From Kribbella pratensis (GTDB lineage Bacteria; Actinomycetota; Actinomycetes; Propionibacteriales; Kribbellaceae), in contig NZ_SODU01000003.1 of NCBI RefSeq assembly GCF_004366075.1, forward strand, positions 372,001-436,000: 64,000 nucleotides of DNA, in the 5' to 3' direction. Under the pieces are notes generated by a model that saw nothing but the letters and a program-made list of their open reading frames with translations, was not told the DNA's origin and searched no databases. A program made the translations under genes and the position numbers. Each line of letters begins with the position of its first letter. Position 1 is the first letter of the stretch. Below, piece after piece: positions 24,757-32,902 of the stretch.

Positions 24757-26055
24757 ATGAGTGGATCACCGTCGCGGGTCTATGTCGCCCGATTGGCGGG
24801 TCTGCCGGTGTACGACCCGAACGGGGACCAGGTCGGCAAGGTGCGGGACGTGGTGGCCATGATGCGTCAGGGCGACCAGCCGCCCCGCGTGCTCGGCCTG
24901 GTCGTCGAGGTGTTCACCCGGCGCCGGATCTTCCTGCCGATGACTCGGGTCACCTCCGTCGAGGCCGGACACGTCGTCACCACCGGTCTGGTCAACATGC
25001 GGCGGTTCGAGCAGCGCACGACCGAAGTACTCGTCCTGGGCGAAATGCTCGACCGGACCGTCACCATTGCCGACACCGGAGCCGCCGCGGTGGTGTACGA
25101 CATGGCAATGGAGCAGTGGCGGACCCGCGACTGGCTCCTGACGAAGGTGGCGGTCCGGGAGGGTTCGAAACGGTTCCGGCGCCGCGGACAGACCCACGTG
25201 CTCGACTGGATCGACGTGACCGGCTTCACCCAGGATGAGGAAGGACAGGGCGCGACACACATCCTGGCCGCCTTCGAGTCGATGCGGCCGGCCGACCTGG
25301 CCGGCGTACTGCACGATCTGTCCCCCAAGCGTCGCAAGGAGATCGCCGTCGCGCTGGACGATCAGCGGCTGGCCGACGTACTCGAGGAACTGCCCGAGGA
25401 CATCCAGGTCGAGATCCTCGACGGTCTGGACACCGAACGGGCTGCGGACGTGCTGGAGGAGATGTCCCCGGACGACGCGGCCGACCTGATTGCCGAGCTG
25501 CCGACCGAGACAGCCGAGCGCCTGCTCACGCTGATGGAACCCGAGGAAGCAGAAGACGTCCGGCGACTGCTGACCTACGAGGAGCGCACCGCCGGCGGCA
25601 TGATGACGTCCGAACCGGTCATCCTGCCCGCGGACGCCACTGTGGCCGACGCCCTCGCCCACGTACGCAACGCGGAGCTCAGCCCCGCACTGGCCGCGAT
25701 GATCTACGTCTGCCGGCCGCCGCTGGAAACGCCGACCGGACGGTTCATCGGGATCGGTCACATCCAGCGACTGCTGCGCGAGCCGCCGTCCGAGCTGGTG
25801 TCCGCTGTCCTGGACACCGACCTGGACGGGCTGCGGCCGGACGACAGCCTGCAGACGGTCAGCAAGTACCTGGCGACGTACAACCTGGTCGCCGCGCCGG
25901 TGCTCGACGACGAGGGCCGGCTGATCGGTGCGGTGACCGTCGACGACGTACTCGACCATCTGCTTCCCAGTGACTGGCGAGAGCACGACCACGCGGATCG
26001 CGTGGAGCAATCACAGCTGCCCGAGCCGCAGGAGGTGGACCACGATGCCCCGTGA
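24757..26055 (+). CDS. Soluble PRC-barrel / MgtE-N / CBS-domain protein
   Basis: 432 residues without membrane helices. Residues 8-100 look like a PRC barrel (LAGLPVYDPNGDQVGKVRDVV). Residues about 165-270 are MgtE N-terminal superhelix repeats (AAFESMRPADLAGVLHDLSPKRRKEIAVAL, VLEELPEDIQVEILDGLD, VLEEMSPDDAADLIAELP). Two CBS domains follow (MMTSEPVILPADATVADAL; YLATYNLVAAPVLDDEGRLIGAVTVDDVLDHL). It is the cytoplasmic half of an MgtE Mg2+ channel without the channel, so it is more likely a Mg2+ or nucleotide sensor. It overlaps the DUF1003 gene by 11 bp, which makes the membrane protein there its likely partner. Confidence 0.88.
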   Translation: MSGSPSRVYVARLAGLPVYDPNGDQVGKVRDVVAMMRQGDQPPRVLGLVVEVFTRRRIFLPMTRVTSVEAGHVVTTGLVNMRRFEQRTTEVLVLGEMLDRTVTIADTGAAAVVYDMAMEQWRTRDWLLTKVAVREGSKRFRRRGQTHVLDWIDVTGFTQDEEGQGATHILAAFESMRPADLAGVLHDLSPKRRKEIAVALDDQRLADVLEELPEDIQVEILDGLDTERAADVLEEMSPDDAADLIAELPTETAERLLTLMEPEEAEDVRRLLTYEERTAGGMMTSEPVILPADATVADALAHVRNAELSPALAAMIYVCRPPLETPTGRFIGIGHIQRLLREPPSELVSAVLDTDLDGLRPDDSLQTVSKYLATYNLVAAPVLDDEGRLIGAVTVDDVLDHLLPSDWREHDHADRVEQSQLPEPQEVDHDAP

Positions 26056-26605
26056 CGACCGAAGCACCGACGACCGCCGCCAGCGCGGCAGCGGCACCGC
26101 CGAGGAACGCCGCCTGATGCGGAGCACCAACCGCCTCGACATCCCGCGCGAGCTGCGACGCACGATCGCACTGCGCTCGGCGTACGACGCGGACGCCTTC
26201 GGCCGCCTGTCCGAACGGATCGCGCGCTTCCTCGGCACCGGGCAGTTCCTGGTCTACATGACCGCGACGATCCTGTTCTGGGTCGGCTGGAACATCTTCG
26301 CGCCGGAGAGCGTGCGCTTCGACCAGTACCCGTTCATCTTCCTCACGCTGGCGCTCAGCCTGCAGGCGTCGTACGCCGCTCCGCTCATCCTGCTCGCCCA
26401 GAACCGGCAGGAGGCCCGCGACCGGGTGCAGTACGAGCGCGACCGCGACGTCGACGCCCGGACCCGGGCCGACATGGAGTTCCTGGCCCGCGAGGTGGCA
26501 TCGCTGCGGATGGCCGTCGGCGAGGTCGCCACCCGCGACTTCCTGCGCTCCGAGCTCCGCTCCTTGCTCGCCGACCTCGACACTCGCGAGGACGACCGGG
26601 TTTGA
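26045..26605 (+). CDS. DUF1003 membrane protein
   Basis: 186 residues from the ATG at 26045 with AGGAGG about 10 bp upstream. A charged N-terminus (60 residues) precedes a DUF1003 core with two membrane helices (FLVYMTATILFWVGWNIF; FIFLTLALSLQASYAAPLILLA) and a charged C-terminal coiled-coil (NRQEARDRVQYERDRDVDARTRADMEF). Function unknown. Its start lies inside the end of the MgtE-N/CBS gene, a coupling that suggests a two-part membrane complex, perhaps for Mg2+ homeostasis. Confidence 0.85.
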   Translation: MPRDDRSTDDRRQRGSGTAEERRLMRSTNRLDIPRELRRTIALRSAYDADAFGRLSERIARFLGTGQFLVYMTATILFWVGWNIFAPESVRFDQYPFIFLTLALSLQASYAAPLILLAQNRQEARDRVQYERDRDVDARTRADMEFLAREVASLRMAVGEVATRDFLRSELRSLLADLDTREDDRV

Positions 26606-26644
26606 CACCGAGCTACCCTCGCTGTGAGTGAGGAAGGACGTGGG

Positions 26645-27538
26645 ATGAAGACTCGATTCGCGCCCGATCGTGGGCTGTCCAGCCGGATGGTGGTCACGAG
26701 TTTCCTGCTCGGGCTGCTGTACGTCGGCTTCGTGGCACTGCTGATCGCGCTGACCCGCAGCGCGGTGCTGGCCGTGCTGATTGCCGGCGGCATGCTCTTC
26801 GCGCAGTACTGGTTCTCCGACCGGATCGCCCTGTATGCGATGCACGGCCGGATCGTCACGCCCGAGGAGGCGCCGCAGCTGCACGGCGCGATCGACCGGC
26901 TGTGCGCGCTGGCGGACATGCCGAAGCCGCGGGTCGCGATCGCCGACGTCGACCTGCCGAACGCGTTCGCCACCGGCCGCAACCCGAAGAACGCGGTGGT
27001 CTGTGTGACCACCGGCGTCATGCGCCGTCTGGACGCCGACGAGCTCGAGGGTGTGCTGTCGCACGAGCTCTCGCACGTCGCGCACCGGGATGTGGCCGTG
27101 ATGACGATCGCGTCGTTCCTCGGCGTACTCGCCGGCCTCATCACCCGCTTCGGCCTGTACGGCGGCCTGGGACGGAACCGCGACCAGAACGCGGCCGTGA
27201 TCATGCTGACGATCATCGCGGTGTCCATCGCCGTCTATGCGATCTCGTTCCTGCTCACCCGGGCCCTGTCGCGGTACCGCGAACTGGCCGCGGACCGGGC
27301 CGGGGCGATGCTGACCGGCAGACCCTCGACGCTGGCGTCGGCGCTGACGAAGATCAGCGGGGACATCGCGCAGATACCGTCGCGCGACCTGCGCCAGGCG
27401 CAGGCGTTCAACGCGTTCTTCTTCGCGCCGGCGATCACCGGCAAGAGCCTGTCGTCGCTGTTCTCCACGCACCCGTCCCTGGAGACACGCCTCGACCGCC
27501 TCGGTACGCTCTCCCGCGAGCTGGGCGAGCAAGCTTAG
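26645..27538 (+). CDS. htpX: Zinc metalloprotease HtpX
   Basis: 297 residues from the ATG at 26645. Two N-terminal membrane helices (residues about 15-55) precede the M48 catalytic domain with HELSH at 140-144 and the third zinc ligand in RYRELAADRAGAML. Two more hydrophobic helices lie between (VMTIASFLGVLAGLI; AVIMLTIIAVSIAVYAISFLL). HtpX removes damaged membrane proteins. It is followed after 4 bp by the PspAB-like gene, a pairing known from other actinobacteria that ties it to envelope stress. Confidence 0.92.
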   Translation: MKTRFAPDRGLSSRMVVTSFLLGLLYVGFVALLIALTRSAVLAVLIAGGMLFAQYWFSDRIALYAMHGRIVTPEEAPQLHGAIDRLCALADMPKPRVAIADVDLPNAFATGRNPKNAVVCVTTGVMRRLDADELEGVLSHELSHVAHRDVAVMTIASFLGVLAGLITRFGLYGGLGRNRDQNAAVIMLTIIAVSIAVYAISFLLTRALSRYRELAADRAGAMLTGRPSTLASALTKISGDIAQIPSRDLRQAQAFNAFFFAPAITGKSLSSLFSTHPSLETRLDRLGTLSRELGEQA

Positions 27539-27542
27539 AGCT

Positions 27543-28106
27543 ATGGGCCTTCTCGACATCCTGCTCGGGCGCAGCAAGGCTGTGCCGCCGAACCTCGATC
27601 AGCTGTTCTCGCTTCCGTCGGCCGCGATCACCCTGGAGACCGCGGCCGGCTTCCGTCCGACGGGCAGCGGCTCGGTCTGTTTCAAGGCGGCCGAGGGCGG
27701 TGGGTTCACCGCACTCCGCGACGAGGTCGACAAGCTGCTCGCGCTGGACAACGGCAAGTTCACGAGTACGACGGACTCGTACGGCTTCACCTGGCTGGTC
27801 CGGCAGACGGCGCCCGACGACCTGGAAACCCTGGTCACCGACCTGCACGCCGTCAACACATCCCTCGTCGACGCCGGCTTCGGCAACGCGCTGCTCTGCA
27901 CCCTGGTTGCCTTCACCAACGGCAGCCAGTCCGTCGGCCTCGTCTACCTCTACAAACGGGGCTCCTGGTACCCGTTCGTCCCCGTCGGCACGGACCGCCG
28001 CGACAACGCCCAGGAACTCCAGATCAAGTCCGTCGTCGGCGCCGACCTGAACTTCGAATCGGACCTGTCCCGCTGGTTCCCCATCTACGGCGCACCGGGC
28101 CTGTAG
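27543..28106 (+). CDS. pspAB: PspA-associated protein PspAB
   Basis: 187 residues beginning MGLLDILLGRSKAVPPNLDQLFSL, a start typical of the actinobacterial PspAB family. A mixed alpha/beta domain contains SYGFTWLVRQTAPDDLETLVTDLHAVN and LLCTLVAFTNGSQSVGLVYLYKRGSWYPFVP. No catalytic motif is evident. In other actinobacteria it sits with PspA, PspAA and HtpX in a phage-shock-like membrane stress module. Here only HtpX and PspAB are present and PspA is not in the window. The assignment comes from family memory and context. Confidence 0.82.
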   Translation: MGLLDILLGRSKAVPPNLDQLFSLPSAAITLETAAGFRPTGSGSVCFKAAEGGGFTALRDEVDKLLALDNGKFTSTTDSYGFTWLVRQTAPDDLETLVTDLHAVNTSLVDAGFGNALLCTLVAFTNGSQSVGLVYLYKRGSWYPFVPVGTDRRDNAQELQIKSVVGADLNFESDLSRWFPIYGAPGL

Positions 28107-28131
28107 AAAGTAAGGGTTACCTTTCCGGGCC
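28101..28131. terminator. Possible terminator after pspAB
   Basis: GAAAGTAA (28106-28113) pairs with TTAC plus TTTC (28117-28125, one bulged base) around GGG, with a further GGCC/GGCC pair outside. It begins at the pspAB stop and lies before mrp. Confidence 0.45.
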
Positions 28132-28185
28132 TACGTCACATGGACCGTGGTCGGGCGGATGGGTGTGAGCACGTAGCCTGGGGGC

Positions 28186-29331
28186 ATGGCTCCCACTGCT
28201 GATCAGGTGACCACAGCGCTCGGTGGCGTAATGGATCCGGAGATCAAGAAGCCGATCACGGATCTGGGGATGGTCGAGACCGTCGTCGTCCGCGAGGACG
28301 GCGTGGTCGCCGTGCGCATCCTGCTGACCGTTGCCGGCTGTCCGATGAAGGACACGCTGCGCCGGGACATCACTGCCGCGGTGAGCAAACTGGACGGTGT
28401 CACCGGGGTCGAGATCGACCTGGGTGTGATGTCGGCCGAGCAGCGGGCGGCCCTGCAGACGCAGCTGCGCGGTGGCGTGGCCGAGAAGGAGATCCCGTTC
28501 TCCCGGCCGGACTCGCTGACCAAGTTGTTCGCGGTCGCGTCCGGCAAGGGTGGCGTCGGCAAGTCGTCGGTGACCGTGAACCTGGCGGTGGCGATGGCCC
28601 GCCAGGGCCTGTCGGTCGGCGTCCTGGACGCGGACATCTACGGACACTCGGTGCCGGCGATGCTAGGTGTCGCGGACGAGCGGCCGACCGCGGTGGACGA
28701 CATGATCATGCCGGTGCCCGCGCACGGCGTGAAGGTGATCTCGATCGGCATGCTGAAGCCGAAGCGCGACCAGGTGGTCGCGTGGCGCGGCCCGATCCTC
28801 GACCGCGCGCTGGTCCAGATGCTCGCGGACGTGTACTGGGGCGACCTCGACGTACTGCTGCTCGACCTGCCGCCCGGCACCGGTGACATCGCGATCTCCG
28901 TCGGCCAGCGGCTGACCAGCGCCGAGGTGATCGTCGTGACGACCCCGCAGGAGGCCGCCGCGGAGGTGGCCGAGCGGGCCGGCACGATGGCGCAGATGGT
29001 GCACCAGCGGGTGGCCGGCGTGGTCGAGAACATGTCGTTCCTGCCCTGCCCGCACTGCGGTCCCGAGCACCGCATCGAGATCTTCGGCACCGGCGGCGGT
29101 ACGCGCGTCGCGGAGACCCTGTCCGCGCGGCTCGGCTACAACATCCCGCTGCTCGGCGAGATCCCGCTCGACGAGCGCCTCCGCGCCGGCGGCGACCTCG
29201 GCCAGCCGCTCGTGGCAGCCGACCCCGACACCCCCGCCGCGCAGGTCCTCGACAAGATCGCGTCGACCCTGGGCGGCAAGCCGCGCGGCCTCCTCGGCCG
29301 CCAGCTCGGCCTCTCCCCCGCGGGCCGCTGA
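28186..29331 (+). CDS. mrp: Mrp/NBP35-family iron-sulfur carrier ATPase
   Basis: 381 residues. The N-terminal 90 residues are a MIP18/DUF59 domain (VMDPEIKKPITDLGMVETV; TVAGCPMKDTL). The P-loop domain follows with a deviant Walker A, SGKGGVGKSSVT at about residues 119-130, and DVLLLDLPPGTGD as switch. CPHCGPEHRIEIFG near residue 287 gives the CxxC that holds a bridging Fe-S cluster in this family. It is a scaffold or carrier for [4Fe-4S] delivery. In M. tuberculosis, mrp also lies a few genes from tatB and sigE (memory). Confidence 0.92.
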   Translation: MAPTADQVTTALGGVMDPEIKKPITDLGMVETVVVREDGVVAVRILLTVAGCPMKDTLRRDITAAVSKLDGVTGVEIDLGVMSAEQRAALQTQLRGGVAEKEIPFSRPDSLTKLFAVASGKGGVGKSSVTVNLAVAMARQGLSVGVLDADIYGHSVPAMLGVADERPTAVDDMIMPVPAHGVKVISIGMLKPKRDQVVAWRGPILDRALVQMLADVYWGDLDVLLLDLPPGTGDIAISVGQRLTSAEVIVVTTPQEAAAEVAERAGTMAQMVHQRVAGVVENMSFLPCPHCGPEHRIEIFGTGGGTRVAETLSARLGYNIPLLGEIPLDERLRAGGDLGQPLVAADPDTPAAQVLDKIASTLGGKPRGLLGRQLGLSPAGR

Positions 29332-29333
29332 AC

Positions 29334-29891
29334 GTGGACCATCCCGTGCTGGAGACAGCACGGCTGCGGTTGCGGAAGTGGCGGGAGGACGAGGCACCTC
29401 GGATCTCCGCGGCTCGCACCAACCAGGCGACGGCGCATTTCCTGCCGTTCATCCCACAGCCGTTCACCGTGGAGGACGCGCGGTTCTGGCTGAAGGACCT
29501 GGCCGAGCAGGCAGCGGCCGGGAAACGGTTCAACTGGTGCGTGGCAGACGCCGCGACCGATCAGGGACTGGGCAACATTACGCTGTTCGGCATCCATGTC
29601 CGCGGCGCGGTCCGCGACGCCGAGGTCGGGTACTGGATGCACCCCGAGGCGCAAGGCCGCGGCGTGATGAGCGAGGCGATCCAGCGCGTCGCCCAGTGGT
29701 ACTTCGCTCCGCCGAACGCCGGCGGATTCGGCGGCCGGCGGATCTTCATCCGTACGGCGGCCTCCAACACGGCGGCCCGCCGTACCGCGGAGAAGGCCGG
29801 CTTCCGGCACGTCGGCACCGAGCGCGCCGCCTTCGAGATCGGCACCCACGTCGACGACAAGGTCACCTACGACCTACTGATCACCGACTGA
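29334..29891 (+). CDS. GNAT N-acetyltransferase, RimJ/RimL type
   Basis: 185 residues from a GTG 3 bp after the mrp stop. ETARLRLRKWREDEAPRI opens a RimJ/RimL-type domain; VGYWMHPEAQGRGVMSEAIQRV is the acetyl-CoA binding loop (Q/RxxGxG/A form) and IRTAASNTAARRTAEKAGF the C-terminal signature. Substrate unknown: protein N-terminus, amino acid or antibiotic. The last 18 bp overlap the convergent TetR gene. Confidence 0.88.
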   Translation: MDHPVLETARLRLRKWREDEAPRISAARTNQATAHFLPFIPQPFTVEDARFWLKDLAEQAAAGKRFNWCVADAATDQGLGNITLFGIHVRGAVRDAEVGYWMHPEAQGRGVMSEAIQRVAQWYFAPPNAGGFGGRRIFIRTAASNTAARRTAEKAGFRHVGTERAAFEIGTHVDDKVTYDLLITD

Positions 29892-30455
29892 CCAGATCGG
29901 GCGCAGCGGGGACAGACCTTCCTCGACGTACTCCGCGACCGGACGCACTCCGCCGTCCAGGTACCACTGCTCCAGCGCCGCGAAGTACCCGAAAACAAGG
30001 GCATTCGCGGCCACTCGGGCCTGGGTCTCGGTGAGCTTTCCGCCGGCCATCAGCGGGGCGATGCGCAGGCTGGCGCGGTCCAGCGAGGCGCAGAACGCCG
30101 TACGCACCGACGGCTCCTTGAAGAAGTAGCGGATCCGCCGCCACGGGATCGGCTCGCCGCCGCCCGGTGCCGCCTCGTAGTCACGGACGATCCGGGTCAA
30201 CGTGGCGACCGGGTCCTCGCGGTCGAAGAGTTCCTCCAGCGCCTCCTGGCTCATCGTGTCGAACTCGTCGGCGACGATCAGGCCTTCCTTGGTGCCGAAG
30301 TAGCGGTACACCGAGGACGGCGACACCTCGGCCGCGGCGGCGATCTCCTCGATCGTCACCGCGCCGAACCCGCGCTCGTCGAACAGGTCGAGCGCGCACT
30401 CCTGGATCGTCCGCCGCGCCTTCTCGCGCCAGCGTTCCCGCAGACCGGTAGCCAT
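29874..30455 (-). CDS. TetR-family transcriptional regulator
   Basis: 193 residues. The N-terminal HTH (residues about 12-58) includes TIEEIAAAAEVSPSSVYRYFGTKEGLI. The C-terminal domain is all-helical and ligand-specific. It is divergent from a small membrane protein gene whose promoter carries three ACAGTSACTT sites, so it probably represses that gene and itself. Confidence 0.9.
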   Translation of the reverse strand: MATGLRERWREKARRTIQECALDLFDERGFGAVTIEEIAAAAEVSPSSVYRYFGTKEGLIVADEFDTMSQEALEELFDREDPVATLTRIVRDYEAAPGGGEPIPWRRIRYFFKEPSVRTAFCASLDRASLRIAPLMAGGKLTETQARVAANALVFGYFAALEQWYLDGGVRPVAEYVEEGLSPLRPIWSVGDQ

Positions 30456-30489
30456 CCCCCGACCCTAAGAGACAGCCACACGCTTCAGC

Positions 30490-30560
30490 AAGTCACTGTC
30501 TAAATCTCTTGACCATGCCGACACAGCGTTCGTACAGTCACTTGCATGAGACAGTCACTT
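30490..30560 (+). promoter_or_regulatory. Leaderless promoter with three ACAGTSACTT operators
   Basis: TTGACC (30509-30514), an 18-bp spacer and TACAGT (30533-30538) put the expected transcript start at about 30545-30546, the A of the ATG at 30546; no ribosome site is present. ACAGTCACTT occurs at 30534-30543 (on the -10 box) and again at 30551-30560 (inside codons 2-5), and its inverse with only the centre base changed at 30490-30499. The divergent TetR protein is the likely binder. Confidence 0.6.
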
Positions 30561-30965
30561 TCAGAAAAGCGCACAGCGCTGGCCGCGGTCGGACTCTCGG
30601 TCCTGCTCGCCGCGATCGCGATCGTCGACCAGGCCGGCAGCCGCAGCCTGTTCGACCACGCCTCATCGGGCTACGCGTCGTACGGCAAGCACGCGTCCGA
30701 GGGCGCGCTCTATGGCCTGCTGTACGGCATTGCCGTCCTGGACGCCCTGCTGTGGTTGCTGGTCGCGGGCCTGGCCCGCTCACACCGCCTGGTCGCAGCT
30801 GGGGTTGGCGTACTCGCCGTACTGCTCACGGCCTCGCTGGGCGTGACCCTGCTGGTGGCATCCGAGTACGGCGTGCACCCGTACCCGCCGCTCTGGGGCG
30901 TGCTCGCGCTCCTGCCCGCGGTCGCCGGTGTCGCCGCGACCGCCCTGCTCCTCCGACGGAGGTAG
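30546..30965 (+). CDS. Small four-helix membrane protein (DUF6069-like)
   Basis: 139 residues with four predicted membrane helices (about 10-30, 55-78, 82-106 and 112-134) and a polar loop after helix 1 (DHASSGYASYGKHASEG). Function unknown; such proteins often pair with a divergent TetR regulator, as here. It appears to be translated from a leaderless transcript. It ends 1 bp before the stop of the convergent tatB gene. Confidence 0.72.
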   Translation: MRQSLSEKRTALAAVGLSVLLAAIAIVDQAGSRSLFDHASSGYASYGKHASEGALYGLLYGIAVLDALLWLLVAGLARSHRLVAAGVGVLAVLLTASLGVTLLVASEYGVHPYPPLWGVLALLPAVAGVAATALLLRRR

Positions 30966-30966
30966 G

Positions 30967-31302
30967 TCAGGTCGACTCGGGGTCGTACGGCGGTTTCGCG
31001 CCGGCTGGGAGGCGTTGCGGGGTGCTGTCGGCGAAGTCGGCGACGGGCTTGTCGTCCTCGTCCATCGGCTCGAGCAGGTGCTTGCGGACGAAGTTCTTCG
31101 GGTTCAGGTCCTGCAGCTCGAGGTCGGCGTACTCCGGGCCGAGCTCGTTGCGCAGATCGTTCTGCGCGTTCGTCACCATCTGACGGACCTGGCGCAGCAG
31201 ACGTCCCGCCGTACGGGCGAACTCCGGCAGCCGGTCCGGTCCGAAAACGAGTACGGCGACGATCGCGATCACGACCAGTTCGAGTGGCCCGATGCCGAAC
31301 AT
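30967..31302 (-). CDS. tatB: Twin-arginine translocase subunit TatB
   Basis: 111 residues. MFGIGPLELVVIAIVAVLVFGPDRLPEFARTAG is the TatA/B signature: an N-terminal membrane helix, then the FGP hinge and an amphipathic helix, followed by a charged tail. The Glu early in the helix region (PLEL) is typical of TatB rather than TatA. It recruits twin-arginine precursors, such as the 1925-3499 product, with TatC. It lies downstream of htrA and the sigE operon on the same strand, the order known from mycobacteria. Confidence 0.92.
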   Translation of the reverse strand: MFGIGPLELVVIAIVAVLVFGPDRLPEFARTAGRLLRQVRQMVTNAQNDLRNELGPEYADLELQDLNPKNFVRKHLLEPMDEDDKPVADFADSTPQRLPAGAKPPYDPEST

Positions 31303-31367
31303 GTCCCCACCTCTCCGTACTTCGTTCCGGACTGCGCCCAGCCTATCCCGGCACCGGCTAGCACTCG

Positions 31368-32828
31368 TCAGCCGATCTGCTGGGCGAGAGTGAGCGTAAC
31401 CGTTCGGGACCGCCCGCCGCGCTCGTAGGCGAGCCGCACGGCCTCCCCAGGCTGGTGAGTGCGGATAGCGACGATCAGCACCTCGGCGCTGTCCACAGGG
31501 TCGCTGTTGATCGAGGTGATCACGTCACCGACCCGCAGACCGGCCCGCGCGGCAGGCGAGCTCGGGCTCACCGCGCTGACCCGGGCGCCGCCCTCGAACA
31601 TCATGTCCACACTGGCCCCGATCACCGGGTACGACGCCTTGCCGGTGGCGATCAGCTGCTGGGCGGTCCGCCGGGCCTGGTCGATCGGGATCGCGAACCC
31701 GAGCCCGATGCTCCCGCTCTGGCCCTCCTCGGAACCGCGAACGGTGGCGATCGCCGAGTTCACGCCGATCACCCGCGCGTTCATGTCAACGAGCGGACCG
31801 CCGGAGTTGCCCGGGTTGATCGCGGCGTCGGTCTGCAGCGCGCTGATGTACGACGACGCCTGCCCGGTGTCGTCGCCCGTCGTCACCGGGCGGTTCTTCG
31901 CCGAGATGATGCCCGAGGTGACCGTGCCGGCCAGTCCGAGCGGCGAGCCGATCGCGACCACGTCCTGCCCGACGACCGCCTGGTCCGACCGGCCGAACTG
32001 CACCGAGGGCGCGGTCAGGCCGGACACCTGCACGACGGCCAGGTCGTACGCCGGGGAGCGGCCGACGAGCCGCGCGGTCGCGGTCTTGTTGTCGTTCGTG
32101 ACGACCTGGATCGAGCCGCCCTTGGCTGCGGCCGCGACGACGTGGTTGTTGGTCAGGATGTGCCCGGCATTGTCGATCACGAAGCCGGACCCGGTGGCGT
32201 CGGAGTTGTCCGAGCCCTCGACCTTCAACTGCACCACGCTCGGCAGCAGGGTCGCGGCGACCGCGGACACCGAGCCGGTGCGGATCTTCGGGTCGGCGCC
32301 GGTGCCGACCGGCGGCTCGGGCTGCTGTGCGATCGGGGTGTTGTTGCCGCTGAGCGCGACGACGGCCGTGGCCGCACCGGCGCCGGCGAGGACACCGATG
32401 ACCAGCGCGACCAGAGCGGCGATGGTGACGACCCGGTTGACCTTCTGCGGCTCCGACGTGTACGAGCGGGCCTGCTGCTGGTGCCAGTCCATGGGTGGCG
32501 GCGGCACGTACGCAGGCCGGTACTGCGGCTGCTCGGTCGGCCAGGCCTGTCCTTGGTACACCGGGCGGAAGGTCGGCTGCTGCGGCTCCGGACGCCCGAA
32601 GCTACGCTGCGAGGTGGACCGGCCACCGTTCGTCTGGCGGTACGCCGCGTCCGAGCCGGGTGTCCGCAGTGGCATCGCGCCCGATCCGGGCGCCGGCGGG
32701 GTCAACGCAGTCAGCGGCGGGCCTGCCGCAGACCCGTTCCCGTTGGGCTCGCCCGCGGTGGGCAGGACCGCGGTCGGTTCCGTGGTCGCCGGATTCGGAA
32801 CTGTCGGCTCGGCGTCGTCGCTGGTCAC
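31368..32828 (-). CDS. htrA: HtrA/DegP-like membrane serine protease with PDZ domain
   Basis: 486 residues from a GTG with GAGGCGGG 5-6 bp upstream. A disordered, proline-rich cytoplasmic part (1-130) precedes one membrane helix (about 133-157). The trypsin-like domain has His229 (TNNHVV), Asp262 (AYDLAV) and Ser342 (NPGNSGGP). A C-terminal PDZ domain follows (GGARVSAVSPSSPAARAGLRVGDVITSINSDPV). It degrades or refolds damaged exported proteins and is a typical target of the SigE envelope stress sigma factor encoded upstream in the same direction. Confidence 0.93.
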   Translation of the reverse strand: MTSDDAEPTVPNPATTEPTAVLPTAGEPNGNGSAAGPPLTALTPPAPGSGAMPLRTPGSDAAYRQTNGGRSTSQRSFGRPEPQQPTFRPVYQGQAWPTEQPQYRPAYVPPPPMDWHQQQARSYTSEPQKVNRVVTIAALVALVIGVLAGAGAATAVVALSGNNTPIAQQPEPPVGTGADPKIRTGSVSAVAATLLPSVVQLKVEGSDNSDATGSGFVIDNAGHILTNNHVVAAAAKGGSIQVVTNDNKTATARLVGRSPAYDLAVVQVSGLTAPSVQFGRSDQAVVGQDVVAIGSPLGLAGTVTSGIISAKNRPVTTGDDTGQASSYISALQTDAAINPGNSGGPLVDMNARVIGVNSAIATVRGSEEGQSGSIGLGFAIPIDQARRTAQQLIATGKASYPVIGASVDMMFEGGARVSAVSPSSPAARAGLRVGDVITSINSDPVDSAEVLIVAIRTHQPGEAVRLAYERGGRSRTVTLTLAQQIG

Positions 32829-32902
32829 GGTGCCCGCCTCACGTCGTCGTCGTGGTCATCGGTGGAGCCTCCGGAGGTAACCGGGAGGACGTCCACCTTC
32901 GA

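Noticed and set aside
24757..26055. Calling this gene a full MgtE magnesium transporter
   Set aside because: No membrane segment is present; only the cytoplasmic MgtE-N and CBS parts are.
28106..28126. An iron-box (DmdR/IdeR-like) site before mrp
   Set aside because: The symmetry AAGTAAGGGTTACCTT matches the iron-box pattern poorly, and its place right after the pspAB stop fits a hairpin terminator better.
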